DNA from: Ectobacillus ponti
GTDB lineage: Bacteria; Bacillota; Bacilli; Bacillales; Bacillaceae_G
NCBI RefSeq assembly: GCF_024294785.1
Contig: NZ_JANCLT010000001.1
Span: forward strand, 1 to 64,000
DNA: 64,000 bases
Direction: 5' to 3'
Shown here: piece after piece, positions 1 through 9,012 of the stretch
Layout of the letters: each line of letters begins with the position of its first letter
How positions within the stretch are numbered: position 1 is the stretch's first letter
The notes under the pieces: generated by a model
Database searches by the model: none
Told to the model about the DNA's origin: nothing
What the model saw: only the letters and a program-made list of their open reading frames with translations
Made by a program: the position numbers and the translations under genes

Positions 1-39
1 GTTCTCTCGTAAATGTTTGATATAATGTATTTCAGGCAT
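1..39 (-). CDS. Partial IS21-family transposase (IstA-like), N-terminus only
   Basis: Only the first 13 codons lie in the window, reading MPEIHYIKHLREN from an ATG at 37-39, and the gene continues past position 1. This resembles my memory of how IS21-family IstA proteins of Bacillaceae begin (an IHYIKHLRE-like start before a helix-turn-helix). IstA works with the AAA+ protein IstB to move the element. A GGAGG lies about 20 bases upstream and a weaker purine-rich stretch lies nearer. The neighbouring VOC gene is broken, which fits an insertion next to it. The fragment is short, so the call is tentative. Confidence 0.35.
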   Translation of the reverse strand, partial: MPEIHYIKHLREN

Positions 40-182
40 TGCTAGCATCCTTTCATGACCTCCATCTATGTTGGCTTCGACACCTAACACAGTAGAGGGA
101 AATGGGGGAGGCTGGCAAGCCTTTTTTTATGCACTCGTACTATGTACAAATCCCTTGCAATAGTCTGTACTTTTATTTTGCA

Positions 183-332
183 TTAAACACCCAGACCGGC
201 AAAGCCATCCCGGATCACCCACCACTCTGTTACTTCACATCCTAACATATCCCGGCAGTAGGCTTTTGAAGCCTCCAAATCGGAAACAAGCAATACAGCC
301 AGGGAGCTATGGATTTGTCTTTGGTTTTTCAT
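183..332 (-). pseudogene. Truncated VOC (glyoxalase/bleomycin-resistance fold) protein
   Basis: The 49 residues MKNQRQIHSSLAVLLVSDLE onward match the first beta-alpha-beta unit of a VOC protein (LAVLLVSDLEASKAYCRDMLGCEVTEWW). Family members are usually about 120-140 residues, so most of the domain is missing. The frame stops directly after FAGLGV, where relatives continue with a strand of the type KLxQ. A neighbouring frame reads LMQ just past the stop, so a one-base deletion is possible. The start at 332 is chosen because AGGGG lies nine bases upstream. It sits beside a possible transposase start, and I read it as a decayed gene. Confidence 0.5.
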
Positions 333-420
333 AAAATGCATCCCCTCTCCATACAATGAATGACAGCTTTCTGATCCAGCTGTAATACCGAATGTATACA
401 GAAACAAGAGAAATAAAAAC

Positions 421-461
421 AAAAAAAGAGCTGACTCATGGTTATGAATCAGCTCTTTTCC
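421..461 (-). terminator. Terminator of the pts genes
   Basis: On the minus strand the arms AGAGCTGA and TCAGCTCT flank a short loop and are followed by seven T. It lies directly after the ptsI stop. Confidence 0.8.
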
Positions 462-464
462 TTA

Positions 465-2174
465 TTAGATGCTTTTTACAAGCGCTACAACCTCTTCAGC
501 TGTAGCCATGTTCAACGCTTTTTGCGCCATGTCTTCCATTTGTGCGCGGGACAGCTTCCGGATTTGGGAGCGTGCCGGCAGGATGGAAGTCGCGCTCATG
601 CTGAACTCATGCAGGCCGAGACCAATCAGAAGAGGAATCGCCAGCGAATCGCCAGCCATTTCGCCGCACATGCCAGCCCACTTGCCTTCCTTGTTCGCTG
701 CGTCAATCACCATTTTCACCAGGCGAAGAATGGATGGATTGTATGGCTGATACAGGTAAGCAACCTGCTCGTTCATGCGGTCTGCAGCCATGGTGTACTG
801 GATGAGGTCATTGGTGCCGATGGAGAAGAAGTCCACTTCCTTCGCAAACACATCAGCCAGCACCGCAGAAGCCGGAATCTCAACCATCATGCCGACCTCG
901 ATGCTGTCAGATACAGAAACGCCCGCGCTTACAAGCTTCGCCTTCTCTTCCAGCAGCACCGCTTTCGCCTGGCGGAATTCATCCACAGTCGCGATCATCG
1001 GGAACATGATTTTCAGATTGCCGTACACGCTCGCACGCAGCAACGCACGCAGCTGTGTACGGAAGATGTCCTGCTCATCCAAGCAAAGACGAATCGCACG
1101 GTAGCCAAGGAATGGATTCATTTCCTTCGGCAGGTGCAGGTATGGAAGCTCCTTGTCGCCGCCAATATCCAACGTACGAACGACAACAGGCTTACCTGCC
1201 ATACGCTCAAGCACTGTTTTGTAGGCATTGAACTGCTCTTCCTCAGTCGGCAGGTTATCACGGCCCATGTACAGGAACTCCGTACGGTACAAGCCGACGC
1301 CTTCGCCGCCATTGTCAATGACGCCTTTTACGTCATTCGGTGTGCCGATGTTCGCCACCAGCTCCACCTCATGGCCGTCAGCAGTCAGTGTCTTTTCGTT
1401 CTTCAGCTTTGCCCATTCTGTTTTTTGCGCTTCATATTGCTCCTTCTTTTCCTCGTAGGAACGAAGCTCTTCCGCAGTCGGGTTCACGATGATTTCGCCG
1501 TCCAAGCCGTCAACAATGACCATATCGCCATTTTGGATATCCTTCATAACCGTCTTTGTGCCAACTACAGCCGGAATTTCCATTGAACGCGCCATAATTG
1601 CAGAGTGAGATGTACGGCCGCCGATATCCGTTGTGAAGCCTTTGGCATACTTGCGGTTCAATTGAGCCGTATCAGATGGCGTTAAGTCTTCCGCAATGAT
1701 GACAACTTCCTCCGTGATTGTGCTTGGGTTGGAGAAGCTGATTCCCAACAAATGCGCCAATACACGCTTTGTCACGTCACGGATGTCCGCCGCGCGTTCC
1801 TTCATATATTCATTATCCATGCTTTCGAACAGGCCAATGAACATATTTGCTACTTCGTTCAACGCAAACTCCGCGTTCACGTTCTCGCTTGTCACTTTAT
1901 CCTTAACCGGGTTCACCAGCTCCGGATCGTTCAATACAAGCAAGTGGGCTTCAAAGATCGCGCCCTTGTCAGCGCCGAGCTCTGCATAAGCACGATCTTT
2001 GATTGCCGTCAATTCTGTTTTGGATTGCTCCAATGCTGCGTCTAAGCGGGAAATTTCCGCAGCAGCATCTGTGATCGACTTCTTATCGATCGTAAAATGA
2101 GGATTTTCCAGACGGAAAGCTTTTGCAATGGCAATCCCGTTGGATGCGGCAATCCCCTTGATGCGAAGAGTCAT
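465..2174 (-). CDS. ptsI: Phosphoenolpyruvate-protein phosphotransferase (PTS enzyme I)
   Basis: Enzyme I takes phosphate from phosphoenolpyruvate and passes it to HPr, the first step of all PTS sugar uptake, in the cytoplasm. The 569 residues match the usual family length. The phospho-histidine motif [12 protein letters not shown] places the active His at about residue 190. The PEP-binding barrel follows, with GGDKELPYL, the signature [16 protein letters not shown], and the catalytic-Cys loop [10 protein letters not shown] near the C-terminus. The start overlaps the ptsH stop as TAATG, so translation is coupled. A terminator follows the gene. Nothing is unusual and the call is firm. Confidence 0.97.
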   Translation of the reverse strand: MTLRIKGIAASNGIAIAKAFRLENPHFTIDKKSITDAAAEISRLDAALEQSKTELTAIKDRAYAELGADKGAIFEAHLLVLNDPELVNPVKDKVTSENVNAEFALNEVANMFIGLFESMDNEYMKERAADIRDVTKRVLAHLLGISFSNPSTITEEVVIIAEDLTPSDTAQLNRKYAKGFTTDIGGRTSHSAIMARSMEIPAVVGTKTVMKDIQNGDMVIVDGLDGEIIVNPTAEELRSYEEKKEQYEAQKTEWAKLKNEKTLTADGHEVELVANIGTPNDVKGVIDNGGEGVGLYRTEFLYMGRDNLPTEEEQFNAYKTVLERMAGKPVVVRTLDIGGDKELPYLHLPKEMNPFLGYRAIRLCLDEQDIFRTQLRALLRASVYGNLKIMFPMIATVDEFRQAKAVLLEEKAKLVSAGVSVSDSIEVGMMVEIPASAVLADVFAKEVDFFSIGTNDLIQYTMAADRMNEQVAYLYQPYNPSILRLVKMVIDAANKEGKWAGMCGEMAGDSLAIPLLIGLGLHEFSMSATSILPARSQIRKLSRAQMEDMAQKALNMATAEEVVALVKSI

Positions 2175-2437
2175 TACTCAGCCAGGCCTTCGTTTTTCAG
2201 TGTTGCTTCGATCGCTGCCAATGCTTGAGCCGCATCATCGCCTTCGGCAGTAATTGTGATATCAGAGCCTTGCGGAATACCAAGGGACATAACGCCCATG
2301 ATGGATTTCAGGTTTACTGTCTTGCCTGCATAGGCAAGATTGATGTCTGCATTGAATTTGCTTGCTGTATTAACCAGTACTGTTGCCGGACGTGCGTGAA
2401 TGCCGGATTCGCTTGTTACTTTAAAGTTCTTTTCCAT
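2174..2437 (-). CDS. ptsH: Phosphocarrier protein HPr
   Basis: HPr carries phosphate from enzyme I to sugar-specific EIIA domains. The active site [11 protein letters not shown] places the phospho-His at residue 14, and [10 protein letters not shown] holds the regulatory serine at residue 45 that HPr kinase would phosphorylate for carbon catabolite repression. I chose the second ATG (MEKNFKV, 87 residues), because the GGAG is nine bases before it and only three before the upstream ATG at 2443. The gene is translationally coupled to ptsI and has its own promoter in the gap after ptsG. Confidence 0.95.
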   Translation of the reverse strand: MEKNFKVTSESGIHARPATVLVNTASKFNADINLAYAGKTVNLKSIMGVMSLGIPQGSDITITAEGDDAAQALAAIEATLKNEGLAE

Positions 2438-2466
2438 GTTCATTCTCTCCTTTTTTCTTCAAGAGG

Positions 2467-2514
2467 TATGTATAGTGGACAGTGCCGCAAACCGTCGCAC
2501 CACCACTATACATA
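2467..2514. repeat. 12-bp inverted repeat in the ptsG-ptsH gap
   Basis: TATGTATAGTGG at 2467-2478 is the exact reverse complement of 2503-2514, with 24 bases between. The arm at 2503-2514 contains the predicted ptsH -10 box, so it could be a stem in the 5' leader or an operator. Confidence 0.6.
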
Positions 2515-2533
2515 TTACCACATAATAAGACAA
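2505..2533 (-). promoter_or_regulatory. Sigma-A promoter for ptsH-ptsI
   Basis: On the minus strand TTGTCT (2528-2533) and TATAGT (2505-2510) are separated by 17 bases. This gives ptsHI a promoter independent of glucose-induced ptsG, as known in B. subtilis. Confidence 0.6.
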
Positions 2534-2534
2534 A

Positions 2535-4556
2535 TTACTTGATTGTCACAACGCCTGTTTCACCTTTTGCTGCCGGTCCCTGCTTGGCCAGCACAACCTC
2601 CTGGCCTTCCTTCAGGTTCGTGAACACGATTGGTGTCATGACAGACGGGGCATTGCTCTTCACAAAGTCCAGATCAACCTGCAGAATGGCTTGTCCCTGC
2701 TTTACTTTGTCGCCAAGCTTGACAAGCGCTTCAAAGCCTTCGCCGTTCAGTTTGACTGTATCAATGCCGAAGTGGATCAGAATTTCTTTGCCGCCCTCAG
2801 ACAGAATACCGATTGCATGCTTTGTCGGGAAGAGGTTGATGATTTCGCCGTTGACCGGAGAAACCACTGTACCGTTTGCAGGTTCAACCGCAAAGCCATC
2901 GCCCATCATCTTGCCGGCAAACACTTGGTCCGGAACCTCTGTAATAGGAGCAATGCGGCCTTCAATCGGCACTGCGATTGTTTCTTCCGCTACTGCCGGG
3001 GCAGCTTGTACAGCAGGCTGCACTTCCTTCACAATTTGCGGTGTGCGCCCCTTCATGATGTCATGAATTTGGGACTTCAGTGTATCGGATTTTGGCCCGA
3101 AAATCGCTTGAATATTGTTGCCCACTTCCAGGACGCCGGCTGCGCCGAGCGCTTTCAGTCGGGATTTGTCCACATTCTTTTGATCGGCAACCTGTACGCG
3201 CAGACGAGTGATACATGCATCCAGAGACGCAATGTTTTCCTTGCCGCCAAGCGCCGCCAGGATTTCACGCGGCAATTCACCGGCTTCCACCGCCGGAGCA
3301 TGGTCATCTTCCTCGACAACTTCACGGCCAGGCGTTTTCAGATCCCACTTGCGGATCGCAAAACGGAAGCCGAAGTAGTAAATCAGCGCGAACACAAGGC
3401 CTACAGGAATGACCAGCCACCATGCTGTGCGGTTTGGAAGAACACCGAACAACAGGAAGTCGATGAGACCGCCGGAGAAGGTCATCCCGATTTTTACGCC
3501 AAGGATATGCATAATCATGAAGGACAACCCTGCAAATACTGCGTGAATGGCAAACAGCACAGGAGCCAGGAACAAGAATGAGAATTCAATTGGCTCTGTA
3601 ATACCTGTCAAGAAGGACGTCAGTGCAGCAGAACCAAGGATACCTGCTGCCATGGTTTTGTTTTCCGGACGTGCTTCATGGTACATTGCCAATGCCGCCG
3701 CCGGAAGACCGAACATCATGAACGGGAATTTACCGGTCATGAATGTACCAGCCGTCAAAGGCACCCCGTCCTTCAGCTGTGCAAAGAAAATCTTTTGGTC
3801 ACCGTGAATGATTTCGCCGGCTTTATTTGTGTACTGTCCAAACTCATACCAAATCGGCGTATAGAACACGTGGTGCAAGCCGAATGGAATCAGGGAACGT
3901 TCCACCAATCCGAAAATAAAGGCTGCCAGCGTTCTGTTCTGGTCGATTACGTTATGAGAGAACGCATTCAGCAAGCTTTGCACCGGAGGCCATACGAAGA
4001 ACAGCGCGATTCCGACCAGGATGGAGAATGCTGCTGTCGCAATTGGAACAAAGCGCTTTCCGGCAAAGAAGCCAAGATAAGATGGCAGCTCGATGTTGAA
4101 ATACTTGTTGTAGCAATAGGCTGCCAGGATACCGATGATGATACCGCCGAATACACCCGTTTGCAGGGTTGGAATTCCCACAACGTTTGACACACCTGCA
4201 ACCTTATTGACCATGTCAGGAGTGACGCCTTTTAACACACTGAGTGTTTTATTCATAATCAGGAAGCCTACGATCGCTGCGAGGCCGGCTACACCGTCTC
4301 CGCCCGCCAATCCGATGGCTACCCCTACCGCAAACAATAGGGCAAGATTACCAAAGATAATATCACCGGATTGCTCCATAACTTTTGCGATCAGAACGAA
4401 CCAGCCAACCTTTAATGCTGGAATCCGGTCTGTTAATGCCGGGTTTTGCAGCGCATTGCCGATGGCGAGCAGAATCCCTGCTGCAGGCAAAATCGCTACG
4501 GGAAGCATCAGCGCTTTCCCGACCTTTTGAAGAACACCAAATAGTTGTTTAAACAT
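2535..4556 (-). CDS. ptsG: Glucose-specific PTS transporter subunit IICBA
   Basis: PtsG imports glucose and phosphorylates it to glucose 6-phosphate. The 673 residues carry three domains in the order IIC-IIB-IIA. The membrane IIC domain comes first, with many hydrophobic segments and the conserved [10 protein letters not shown] loop. The IIB domain follows with its phospho-cysteine in [11 protein letters not shown]. The IIA domain has the phospho-histidine motif [12 protein letters not shown] chose the ATG at 4556 because AAAGGAGG lies just upstream; an in-frame start 40 codons earlier falls inside the regulatory leader. The gene precedes ptsH-ptsI, and glcT lies upstream. Confidence 0.97.
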   Translation of the reverse strand: MFKQLFGVLQKVGKALMLPVAILPAAGILLAIGNALQNPALTDRIPALKVGWFVLIAKVMEQSGDIIFGNLALLFAVGVAIGLAGGDGVAGLAAIVGFLIMNKTLSVLKGVTPDMVNKVAGVSNVVGIPTLQTGVFGGIIIGILAAYCYNKYFNIELPSYLGFFAGKRFVPIATAAFSILVGIALFFVWPPVQSLLNAFSHNVIDQNRTLAAFIFGLVERSLIPFGLHHVFYTPIWYEFGQYTNKAGEIIHGDQKIFFAQLKDGVPLTAGTFMTGKFPFMMFGLPAAALAMYHEARPENKTMAAGILGSAALTSFLTGITEPIEFSFLFLAPVLFAIHAVFAGLSFMIMHILGVKIGMTFSGGLIDFLLFGVLPNRTAWWLVIPVGLVFALIYYFGFRFAIRKWDLKTPGREVVEEDDHAPAVEAGELPREILAALGGKENIASLDACITRLRVQVADQKNVDKSRLKALGAAGVLEVGNNIQAIFGPKSDTLKSQIHDIMKGRTPQIVKEVQPAVQAAPAVAEETIAVPIEGRIAPITEVPDQVFAGKMMGDGFAVEPANGTVVSPVNGEIINLFPTKHAIGILSEGGKEILIHFGIDTVKLNGEGFEALVKLGDKVKQGQAILQVDLDFVKSNAPSVMTPIVFTNLKEGQEVVLAKQGPAAKGETGVVTIK

Positions 4557-4604
4557 CGGGTTTCTTCCTCCTTTTGAATGTATATAGTTTCTGTTTCGGC
4601 AAAC

Positions 4605-4720
4605 AAAAAAGGCATGGGCAAAGAAGGACAGAGATGGCTCTTTGAAGGGTAGTATAACCCTTTTCAGTGCCATCATCCTATCTCTTCTTCACTCATGCCT
4701 GATCGAATCAGTAACACGTG
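4605..4720 (-). promoter_or_regulatory. GlcT-type RNA antiterminator (RAT) overlapping a terminator, ptsG leader
   Basis: On the minus strand a segment from 4720 to 4690, with core TTACTGATTCGATCAGG, resembles the GlcT-binding RNA of B. subtilis ptsG as I recall it. It is followed by a long hairpin whose arms start GGCATGAGTGAAG (near 4699) and end CTTTGCCCATGCC (near 4611), then TTTTTT. GGCATGAG is part of both structures, so they exclude each other. Within the terminator loop GATGGC pairs with GCCATC and TGAAAAGGGT with ACCCTTCA. Inference: GlcT bound to the RAT lets transcription continue into ptsG. Confidence 0.75.
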
Positions 4721-4803
4721 TCGAATGAGTCAAATAATTGCAATCGTACTGCACGTTCGAATATTCGTTTTGACTGCCGAAAAGTAAGCAACTCTCGAAA
4801 TGA

Positions 4804-4832
4804 ATTATACAAAAACGATGAAAGCGATTCAA
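4804..4832 (-). promoter_or_regulatory. Sigma-A promoter for ptsG
   Basis: On the minus strand TTGAAT (4827-4832), a 17-base spacer and TATAAT (4804-4809) precede the RAT leader. Only the fourth to sixth bases of the -35 box depart from consensus. Confidence 0.8.
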
Positions 4833-4917
4833 CACTTTTCTTCTGAAAAAGAAAAAAACCTTTTCTCTTTCCTTTGGCAAGGCGATATCACGCTGCCGGA
4901 CACACGCTGCGAACGGA

Positions 4918-5790
4918 TTAATGCCCCGTGCCGTTTGGGCGGACCTGCTGCTTGCTTTGGACAAGACGCTGCAGGTGCATCGTTAAATATACCGTCTCCG
5001 CTTCATAGACAGGGAGACGGAGGCTATTTTGCATCACCCTGATCAGCACCCATGAGAGGTTATAGCACTCGGGATATTCCTCCTTCAGGATTTCCGCGAA
5101 CCGCTTCGGCTCCTCCATGGCTTCCCCGCTCTTCACACGCTCAATGGCATAATGCAGGTGGCGCACGAGACGGAGATAATGAATGCTTTCCTTATCCAAC
5201 TGAACCTCCATCTGATTTTCAATGATTTCAGTCAGCTGTGCAATTAAGCGGGAGTTTTGGTTCATGGCTGTCAGTTCGGTATTATGCACGGCGCTGTAAA
5301 TATGCAGCGCAATGAAGCCAACCTCACCTTCAGGCATACGCAGCCCAAGCTTGCGTTCAATCATCTCCACAACACCCTTGGCAATCGTATATTCCTCCGG
5401 ATAGAGCGCCTTTGTCTCAAGCAGAAACGGGTTATCAATAGCCATGCCCTGCTTCATGCGCCTGATGGCAAATGCCAAGTGGTCAGTAAGCGCCACGTGA
5501 ATATGCTCGTTCAACGGCCCCCCGGCCTGCTCCTGGACATACAGCAGGATGTCATTCATCAGTTCAATCAAGTGCTCGCTCACATGCGGCACAAGCTGCT
5601 TGTACTGCTCCCGTTCCCGTTCATTCTTCAGCACGAACAGCTTTTCTGCAAGCTCGGGCTGGAAGAGGTCGCCGGCCTTTCTGCCGAATCCGATTCCCTT
5701 CCCGATTACGACAACCTCCTCATGCTCAGGGTGGGCCGCAATGAGAACATTGTTATTCAGTACCTTTTTAATCTCAATTGGACCGTTCAT
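4918..5790 (-). CDS. glcT: Transcription antiterminator GlcT (BglG/SacY family)
   Basis: The 290 residues begin with a CAT RNA-binding domain (about 1-60; IKKVLNNNVLIA and VVVIGKGIGFG are typical). Two PTS regulation domains follow, with conserved histidines in DHLAFAIRRMKQG, LHIYSA, RHLHYAIERVKSG and TMHLQRLV. Family knowledge: phosphorylation of these histidines by PTS proteins decides whether the dimer binds RNA. The RAT target lies just downstream in the ptsG leader. I chose the ATG at 5790 because GAGAGGAAA lies seven bases before it. It reads in the same direction as ptsG and could partly co-transcribe. Confidence 0.93.
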   Translation of the reverse strand: MNGPIEIKKVLNNNVLIAAHPEHEEVVVIGKGIGFGRKAGDLFQPELAEKLFVLKNEREREQYKQLVPHVSEHLIELMNDILLYVQEQAGGPLNEHIHVALTDHLAFAIRRMKQGMAIDNPFLLETKALYPEEYTIAKGVVEMIERKLGLRMPEGEVGFIALHIYSAVHNTELTAMNQNSRLIAQLTEIIENQMEVQLDKESIHYLRLVRHLHYAIERVKSGEAMEEPKRFAEILKEEYPECYNLSWVLIRVMQNSLRLPVYEAETVYLTMHLQRLVQSKQQVRPNGTGH

Positions 5791-5894
5791 TTGATTTCCT
5801 CTCATCCATTCATAATACAAGTCAGATAACTTTTATGTTACAAATAACGATGTTTTTCGTCAATCTTATTGCCAGTTGGAAGAAGTTTCTTTCT

Positions 5895-5923
5895 TCGACA
5901 GAGCTTCCGGGAAACAGTATAAT
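5895..5923 (+). promoter_or_regulatory. Sigma-A promoter for the HAD phosphatase gene
   Basis: TCGACA (5895-5900), a 17-base spacer and TATAAT (5918-5923) are near consensus and end about 50 bases before the start codon. Confidence 0.75.
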
Positions 5924-5975
5924 GAAACAGTACACGCACAAAGAATTATTCTAATATAAAGGAGATGTGAATATT

Positions 5976-6797
5976 TTGATCAAAATGTTCGTAAGCGACA
6001 TAGATGGCACCATGATGCAGCACGGCGGAACAATTGATGCGGCGGACATACAAGCGATGCGCGGAATGGCCCAGGAAGGCATCATTCTTTGCTTTGCTTC
6101 CGGGCGGCTCGACAATGAGATTGCCAGCCTGATGCAGGAGGTCGGGGCCGATTTCCACCGAATCAGCGTAAATGGCGTGTTCGTCTATACACATGACGAT
6201 GAGTTGCTGCTCCACTCACACTTCGATCCCGCGGTTCTGCCCCGCTTGCTGGAAATGACAAACAAAGAACACCTCATCCGCTATATAAGCGATGAGCACT
6301 CCTACTACATTGAGAAAAAGACGCCTCTAGTCCTGCAAATCGAGGAACAAGCCAGAATGACGTCAATGGAAGAACCGCTGCTGGCGGAAAAAGTGGGCAC
6401 GAGCATCTTCCCTCATAAGTTTACCATTGGGGCGGAAACTGAGGGCGAACTGCTGCTGCTGCAGCGCGAGATTGAGGAGGCCTTCCCTGGCAAGGTCAGC
6501 ACCTTCATTTCGGCAAAGCTCTGCCTTGACATTATGCCGCCCGATGTCAGCAAAGGAGCTGCCATTTCCGTGCTCCTGCAGCAGCATGGTCTGGAGCCGC
6601 ATGAAATGGCATGTATCGGCGACTCCTACAATGACATTCCGATGTTCGGGCTGACCCCGCACAGCTTTGCCATGCAGAATGCGGACGAAGAAGTACGGAC
6701 ACACGCACGCCATGTGGTCTCTTCTGTAAGAGAAGCTGCCGCCTTTGTCCGACAATATAATCGCACGCAGCAGCAAAACAGCGCCGGCATTTCCTAA
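5976..6797 (+). CDS. HAD-superfamily Cof-type phosphatase
   Basis: The protein is a cytoplasmic Cof/type IIB HAD hydrolase, probably acting on sugar phosphates or flavin phosphates; the substrate is not readable. It shows the nucleophile motif DIDGT near the N-terminus and the acidic motif GDSYNDIPMF near the C-terminus, with the large cap domain between. I prefer the TTG start at 5976 (MIKMFVSDIDGT): AAAGGAG lies 11 bases upstream, whereas the GTG at 5967 is only two bases from it. The paralogue at 14272-15057 also begins MIK. It has its own promoter and terminator. Confidence 0.88.
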   Translation: MIKMFVSDIDGTMMQHGGTIDAADIQAMRGMAQEGIILCFASGRLDNEIASLMQEVGADFHRISVNGVFVYTHDDELLLHSHFDPAVLPRLLEMTNKEHLIRYISDEHSYYIEKKTPLVLQIEEQARMTSMEEPLLAEKVGTSIFPHKFTIGAETEGELLLLQREIEEAFPGKVSTFISAKLCLDIMPPDVSKGAAISVLLQQHGLEPHEMACIGDSYNDIPMFGLTPHSFAMQNADEEVRTHARHVVSSVREAAAFVRQYNRTQQQNSAGIS

Positions 6798-6813
6798 GCG
6801 GGCGCTGTTTTGT
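6777..6813 (+). terminator. Terminator of the HAD phosphatase gene
   Basis: AACAGCGCC pairs with GGCGCTGTT and is followed by TTTG. The stop codon lies in the loop. Confidence 0.7.
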
Positions 6814-6904
6814 TAGTATATCTTATGCGATGCTCTTCCCCCTCTATGCCAAGATTAGCAAAAATAAGGGAAATATGAATTATTTTGCCGGAAAATAAAG
6901 GGAT

Positions 6905-6933
6905 TTGCCGCAGCTGTCACTAAATATTATGAT
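6905..6933 (+). promoter_or_regulatory. Possible sigma-A promoter
   Basis: TTGCCG (6905-6910), 17 bases, TATGAT (6928-6933), 27 bases before the start codon of the next gene. Confidence 0.5.
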
Positions 6934-6959
6934 ACAACTCGTGCAAAGGGGTGACATCT

Positions 6960-7436
6960 GTGAACAGGAAATGGCTTTATATTTTCCTTGCTTTGCTGCT
7001 CACAAGCGGGGTAAGCGCTTTCGTATATTATTTTACGGCCAAGGCAGCTGATCCGCCGCCGCAGGCAGAGCGGACTGTCCTTGTCAATGAAGGCAAGAAT
7101 ATTTCAGAGGATGTTCATACATATCATGAAAAGCTGAATCAGTACGTATGCTACGGGAGGGCGGATGAATGGAGCAGCAGTGAGAAGTGGAAGAAATATG
7201 CTGCGGATTTAACCGCCCTGCAGCACACCTTTCAGGCACATGCCGCTGAAGCCAAGGACGGGAAGCTGAAGCAGGATTTGCTGCGTGCCGCGGGCTTTGC
7301 TGAACAAGCACTGCGTACGGAAAATGTAAAGCAGCTGATTACCCTGCATCGGCTGCTGCATGATTTGGATATTCTTCTGAACAGCTATCCGGATCAGCTT
7401 TGGCACGTGACCTACCTGGAAAACAAACAAAAATGA
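6960..7436 (+). CDS. Membrane-anchored hypothetical protein
   Basis: I do not recognise this family. The 158 residues start with an uncleaved signal anchor or signal peptide (KWLYIFLALLLTSGVSAFVYYF). An extracytoplasmic, mostly helical domain follows, with a single cysteine in NQYVCYGRADEW. The GTG at 6960 is chosen because AAAGGGGTGA sits five bases upstream; the GTG at 6951 is inside that ribosome-binding site. It stands alone between a promoter and a two-way terminator, so it appears to be a monocistronic envelope protein. Confidence 0.7.
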   Translation: MNRKWLYIFLALLLTSGVSAFVYYFTAKAADPPPQAERTVLVNEGKNISEDVHTYHEKLNQYVCYGRADEWSSSEKWKKYAADLTALQHTFQAHAAEAKDGKLKQDLLRAAGFAEQALRTENVKQLITLHRLLHDLDILLNSYPDQLWHVTYLENKQK

Positions 7437-7456
7437 GGCGGTCTGCCTCATTTTTG
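7429..7456. terminator. Two-way terminator between convergent genes
   Basis: AAAAATGAGGC and GCCTCATTTTT are perfect complements around a five-base loop. It overlaps the 3' ends of both flanking genes. Confidence 0.85.
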
Positions 7457-7855
7457 CTGCACCAGGCAAAATTTATTTCCATCTAAATCCTGAAACACAG
7501 CTTGAATGCCCCAATCCTCTTCCTTTGGCTCCGACAGAAAAATGACTCCCCGTTCCTTCCAAAGCTCCATCTTCTCATGCAGCTGCTTCGTTTCGAGGCA
7601 GATTAAGGGACTGTAGCCAATGGTTGCGAGCATGCGTGCTCCTTCCTCCGCCCCATTCCATTTCAGCGGATTCTGCAAGCGCAGCTCCAGCTCCGGCTGC
7701 TCCTGCGGCGTAACCGTGATCCATCGCGGTGAATCGAGATAATCTCCCAGCGCGTCATATGTATGCGGTTGAAATCCAAGCACGTTTGTGTAGAACTCCA
7801 GCGCGGCAAGCTCATCACGGACATATACCCCTACTCCTGCTACTGTCGTAATCAT
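7448..7855 (-). CDS. VOC-family (glyoxalase/bleomycin-resistance fold) protein
   Basis: The 135-residue protein has the two-repeat VOC pattern: VGVYVRDELAALEFYTNVLGF in the first half and QAVFQDLDGNKFCLVQ at the end, the usual sites for metal or substrate ligands. Substrate is unknown; family members are dioxygenases, glyoxalases or drug-binding proteins. The start is uncertain: GTG at 7867 directly abuts GGGAG, while ATG at 7855 (MITTVAG) is 13 bases from it; I chose the ATG because related proteins begin there. It is unrelated in position to the broken VOC gene at 183-332. Confidence 0.82.
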   Translation of the reverse strand: MITTVAGVGVYVRDELAALEFYTNVLGFQPHTYDALGDYLDSPRWITVTPQEQPELELRLQNPLKWNGAEEGARMLATIGYSPLICLETKQLHEKMELWKERGVIFLSEPKEEDWGIQAVFQDLDGNKFCLVQQK

Positions 7856-7957
7856 CTCGTTATTCACTCTCCCTCTTGTTCTCGTACTGTAGAATTCGCT
7901 CTTCTTAAAGCGCTTTCCTTCAGGGGGGAGCGGAAGATTTTCTGCAAAAACTTACAT

Positions 7958-8866
7958 TTATCGTACAAGCGGCAGCGGCATGTCTCCGTTCACACTGATG
8001 CTTCGCCCGTCTGTCTCAAACTCCACATCACCGTCAGCAGTCCGATACATTTGAATGCCGAACCGCTTCAGCCGGCGCAGCACACTCCGGTGCGGGTGCC
8101 CATACGGATTGCCCCTCTCGTACGAAATGACCGCAAACAAAGGGTTCACCTGCCGCAAAAAGGCTCTTGAGGTGGACGTGTAGGACCCGTGATGGCCAAC
8201 CTTCAGCACATCCGCATGCATATCGTATTTCTCAATCATTTCTCTCTCCGTCTTCACATCTGCATCACCGGTCAGAAGAAAATCAGCACGCTGATACCGG
8301 ATTTTAAGGACAATGGATGATTCGTTGTTTTCCAGCTTCTTTTTGCCATTGTTCATGACTTGAATGGAGACATCCGGATCAAGCGGCAAGTATACGCCTT
8401 CCTTTGCATATTCAAAAGGGAGGCGGCGCTTGCGGATGCTGCGCCGATAGAGCTTGTAGGTGAGGGAATAATAAGGCTTGCCGCTGTCAAGCACGGCCAT
8501 GACAGGCACTTGCTGAATTACGGTGATCAGCCCGCCGATATGGTCCACATCCGGGTGAGTGCTTACTACTAAATCCAGCTTCTGAATGCCCGCTTCAATC
8601 AGCTTATGCAAAATAACTTCGCCGGCTTCAGGCGGCCCTCCGTCAATCAGTACCGTTTTGCCGTTCGGGAGGATGAGGATTGCTGCATCTCCCTGCCCTA
8701 CTTTCAGAAAGGAAAGCTTCAGCTTATGATCCTGCCGCAGCTCATCGTACTCTGTCAGTGATTCCCCGGCAGCCGGCAGGAAGCTGTGCGCAGCATGCGA
8801 TGTACCGGACAGCCAAGATAACAGAAAGAAACATATGCCAAACAAGGTGAGGCGCACCCGCAACAT
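7958..8866 (-). CDS. Secreted metallo-beta-lactamase-fold hydrolase (ComEC/Rec2 C-terminal type)
   Basis: The 302-residue protein has a signal peptide (LTLFGICFFLLSWLSGTSHA) followed by an MBL-fold domain. The metal motif is STHPDVDHIGG, with further ligands in LLTGDADV and KVGHHGSYTSTS. The arrangement LKVGQGDAAILILPNGK is typical of the stand-alone relatives of the ComEC extracellular nuclease domain. A phosphodiesterase or nuclease role outside the membrane is an inference. The ATG at 8866 follows AGGAGGTG with ideal spacing; upstream frame extension would lack a ribosome site. It lies just downstream of scpB but is separated by about 150 bases. Confidence 0.85.
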   Translation of the reverse strand: MLRVRLTLFGICFFLLSWLSGTSHAAHSFLPAAGESLTEYDELRQDHKLKLSFLKVGQGDAAILILPNGKTVLIDGGPPEAGEVILHKLIEAGIQKLDLVVSTHPDVDHIGGLITVIQQVPVMAVLDSGKPYYSLTYKLYRRSIRKRRLPFEYAKEGVYLPLDPDVSIQVMNNGKKKLENNESSIVLKIRYQRADFLLTGDADVKTEREMIEKYDMHADVLKVGHHGSYTSTSRAFLRQVNPLFAVISYERGNPYGHPHRSVLRRLKRFGIQMYRTADGDVEFETDGRSISVNGDMPLPLVR

Positions 8867-9012
8867 GCGCACCTCCTTTTTCTCCTTATTATGGCTGCAG
8901 GCAGCCAATCTTATGAACAAGGAATCTGCAGAGATCCGTGAAAAAAGACCGCTGGATGCGGCCCGTTTCATCTTTATGCGCCAAATCACATTTGGCCGGC
9001 TGCCCGACGCGT

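Noticed and set aside
438-1586. Long open frame of about 380 codons on the plus strand, antisense to ptsI
   Set aside because: It is the mirror of a highly conserved gene, has no family signature and no plausible ribosome site. Similar long antisense frames occur opposite deoB (33765-35189) and argJ (61574-62683).
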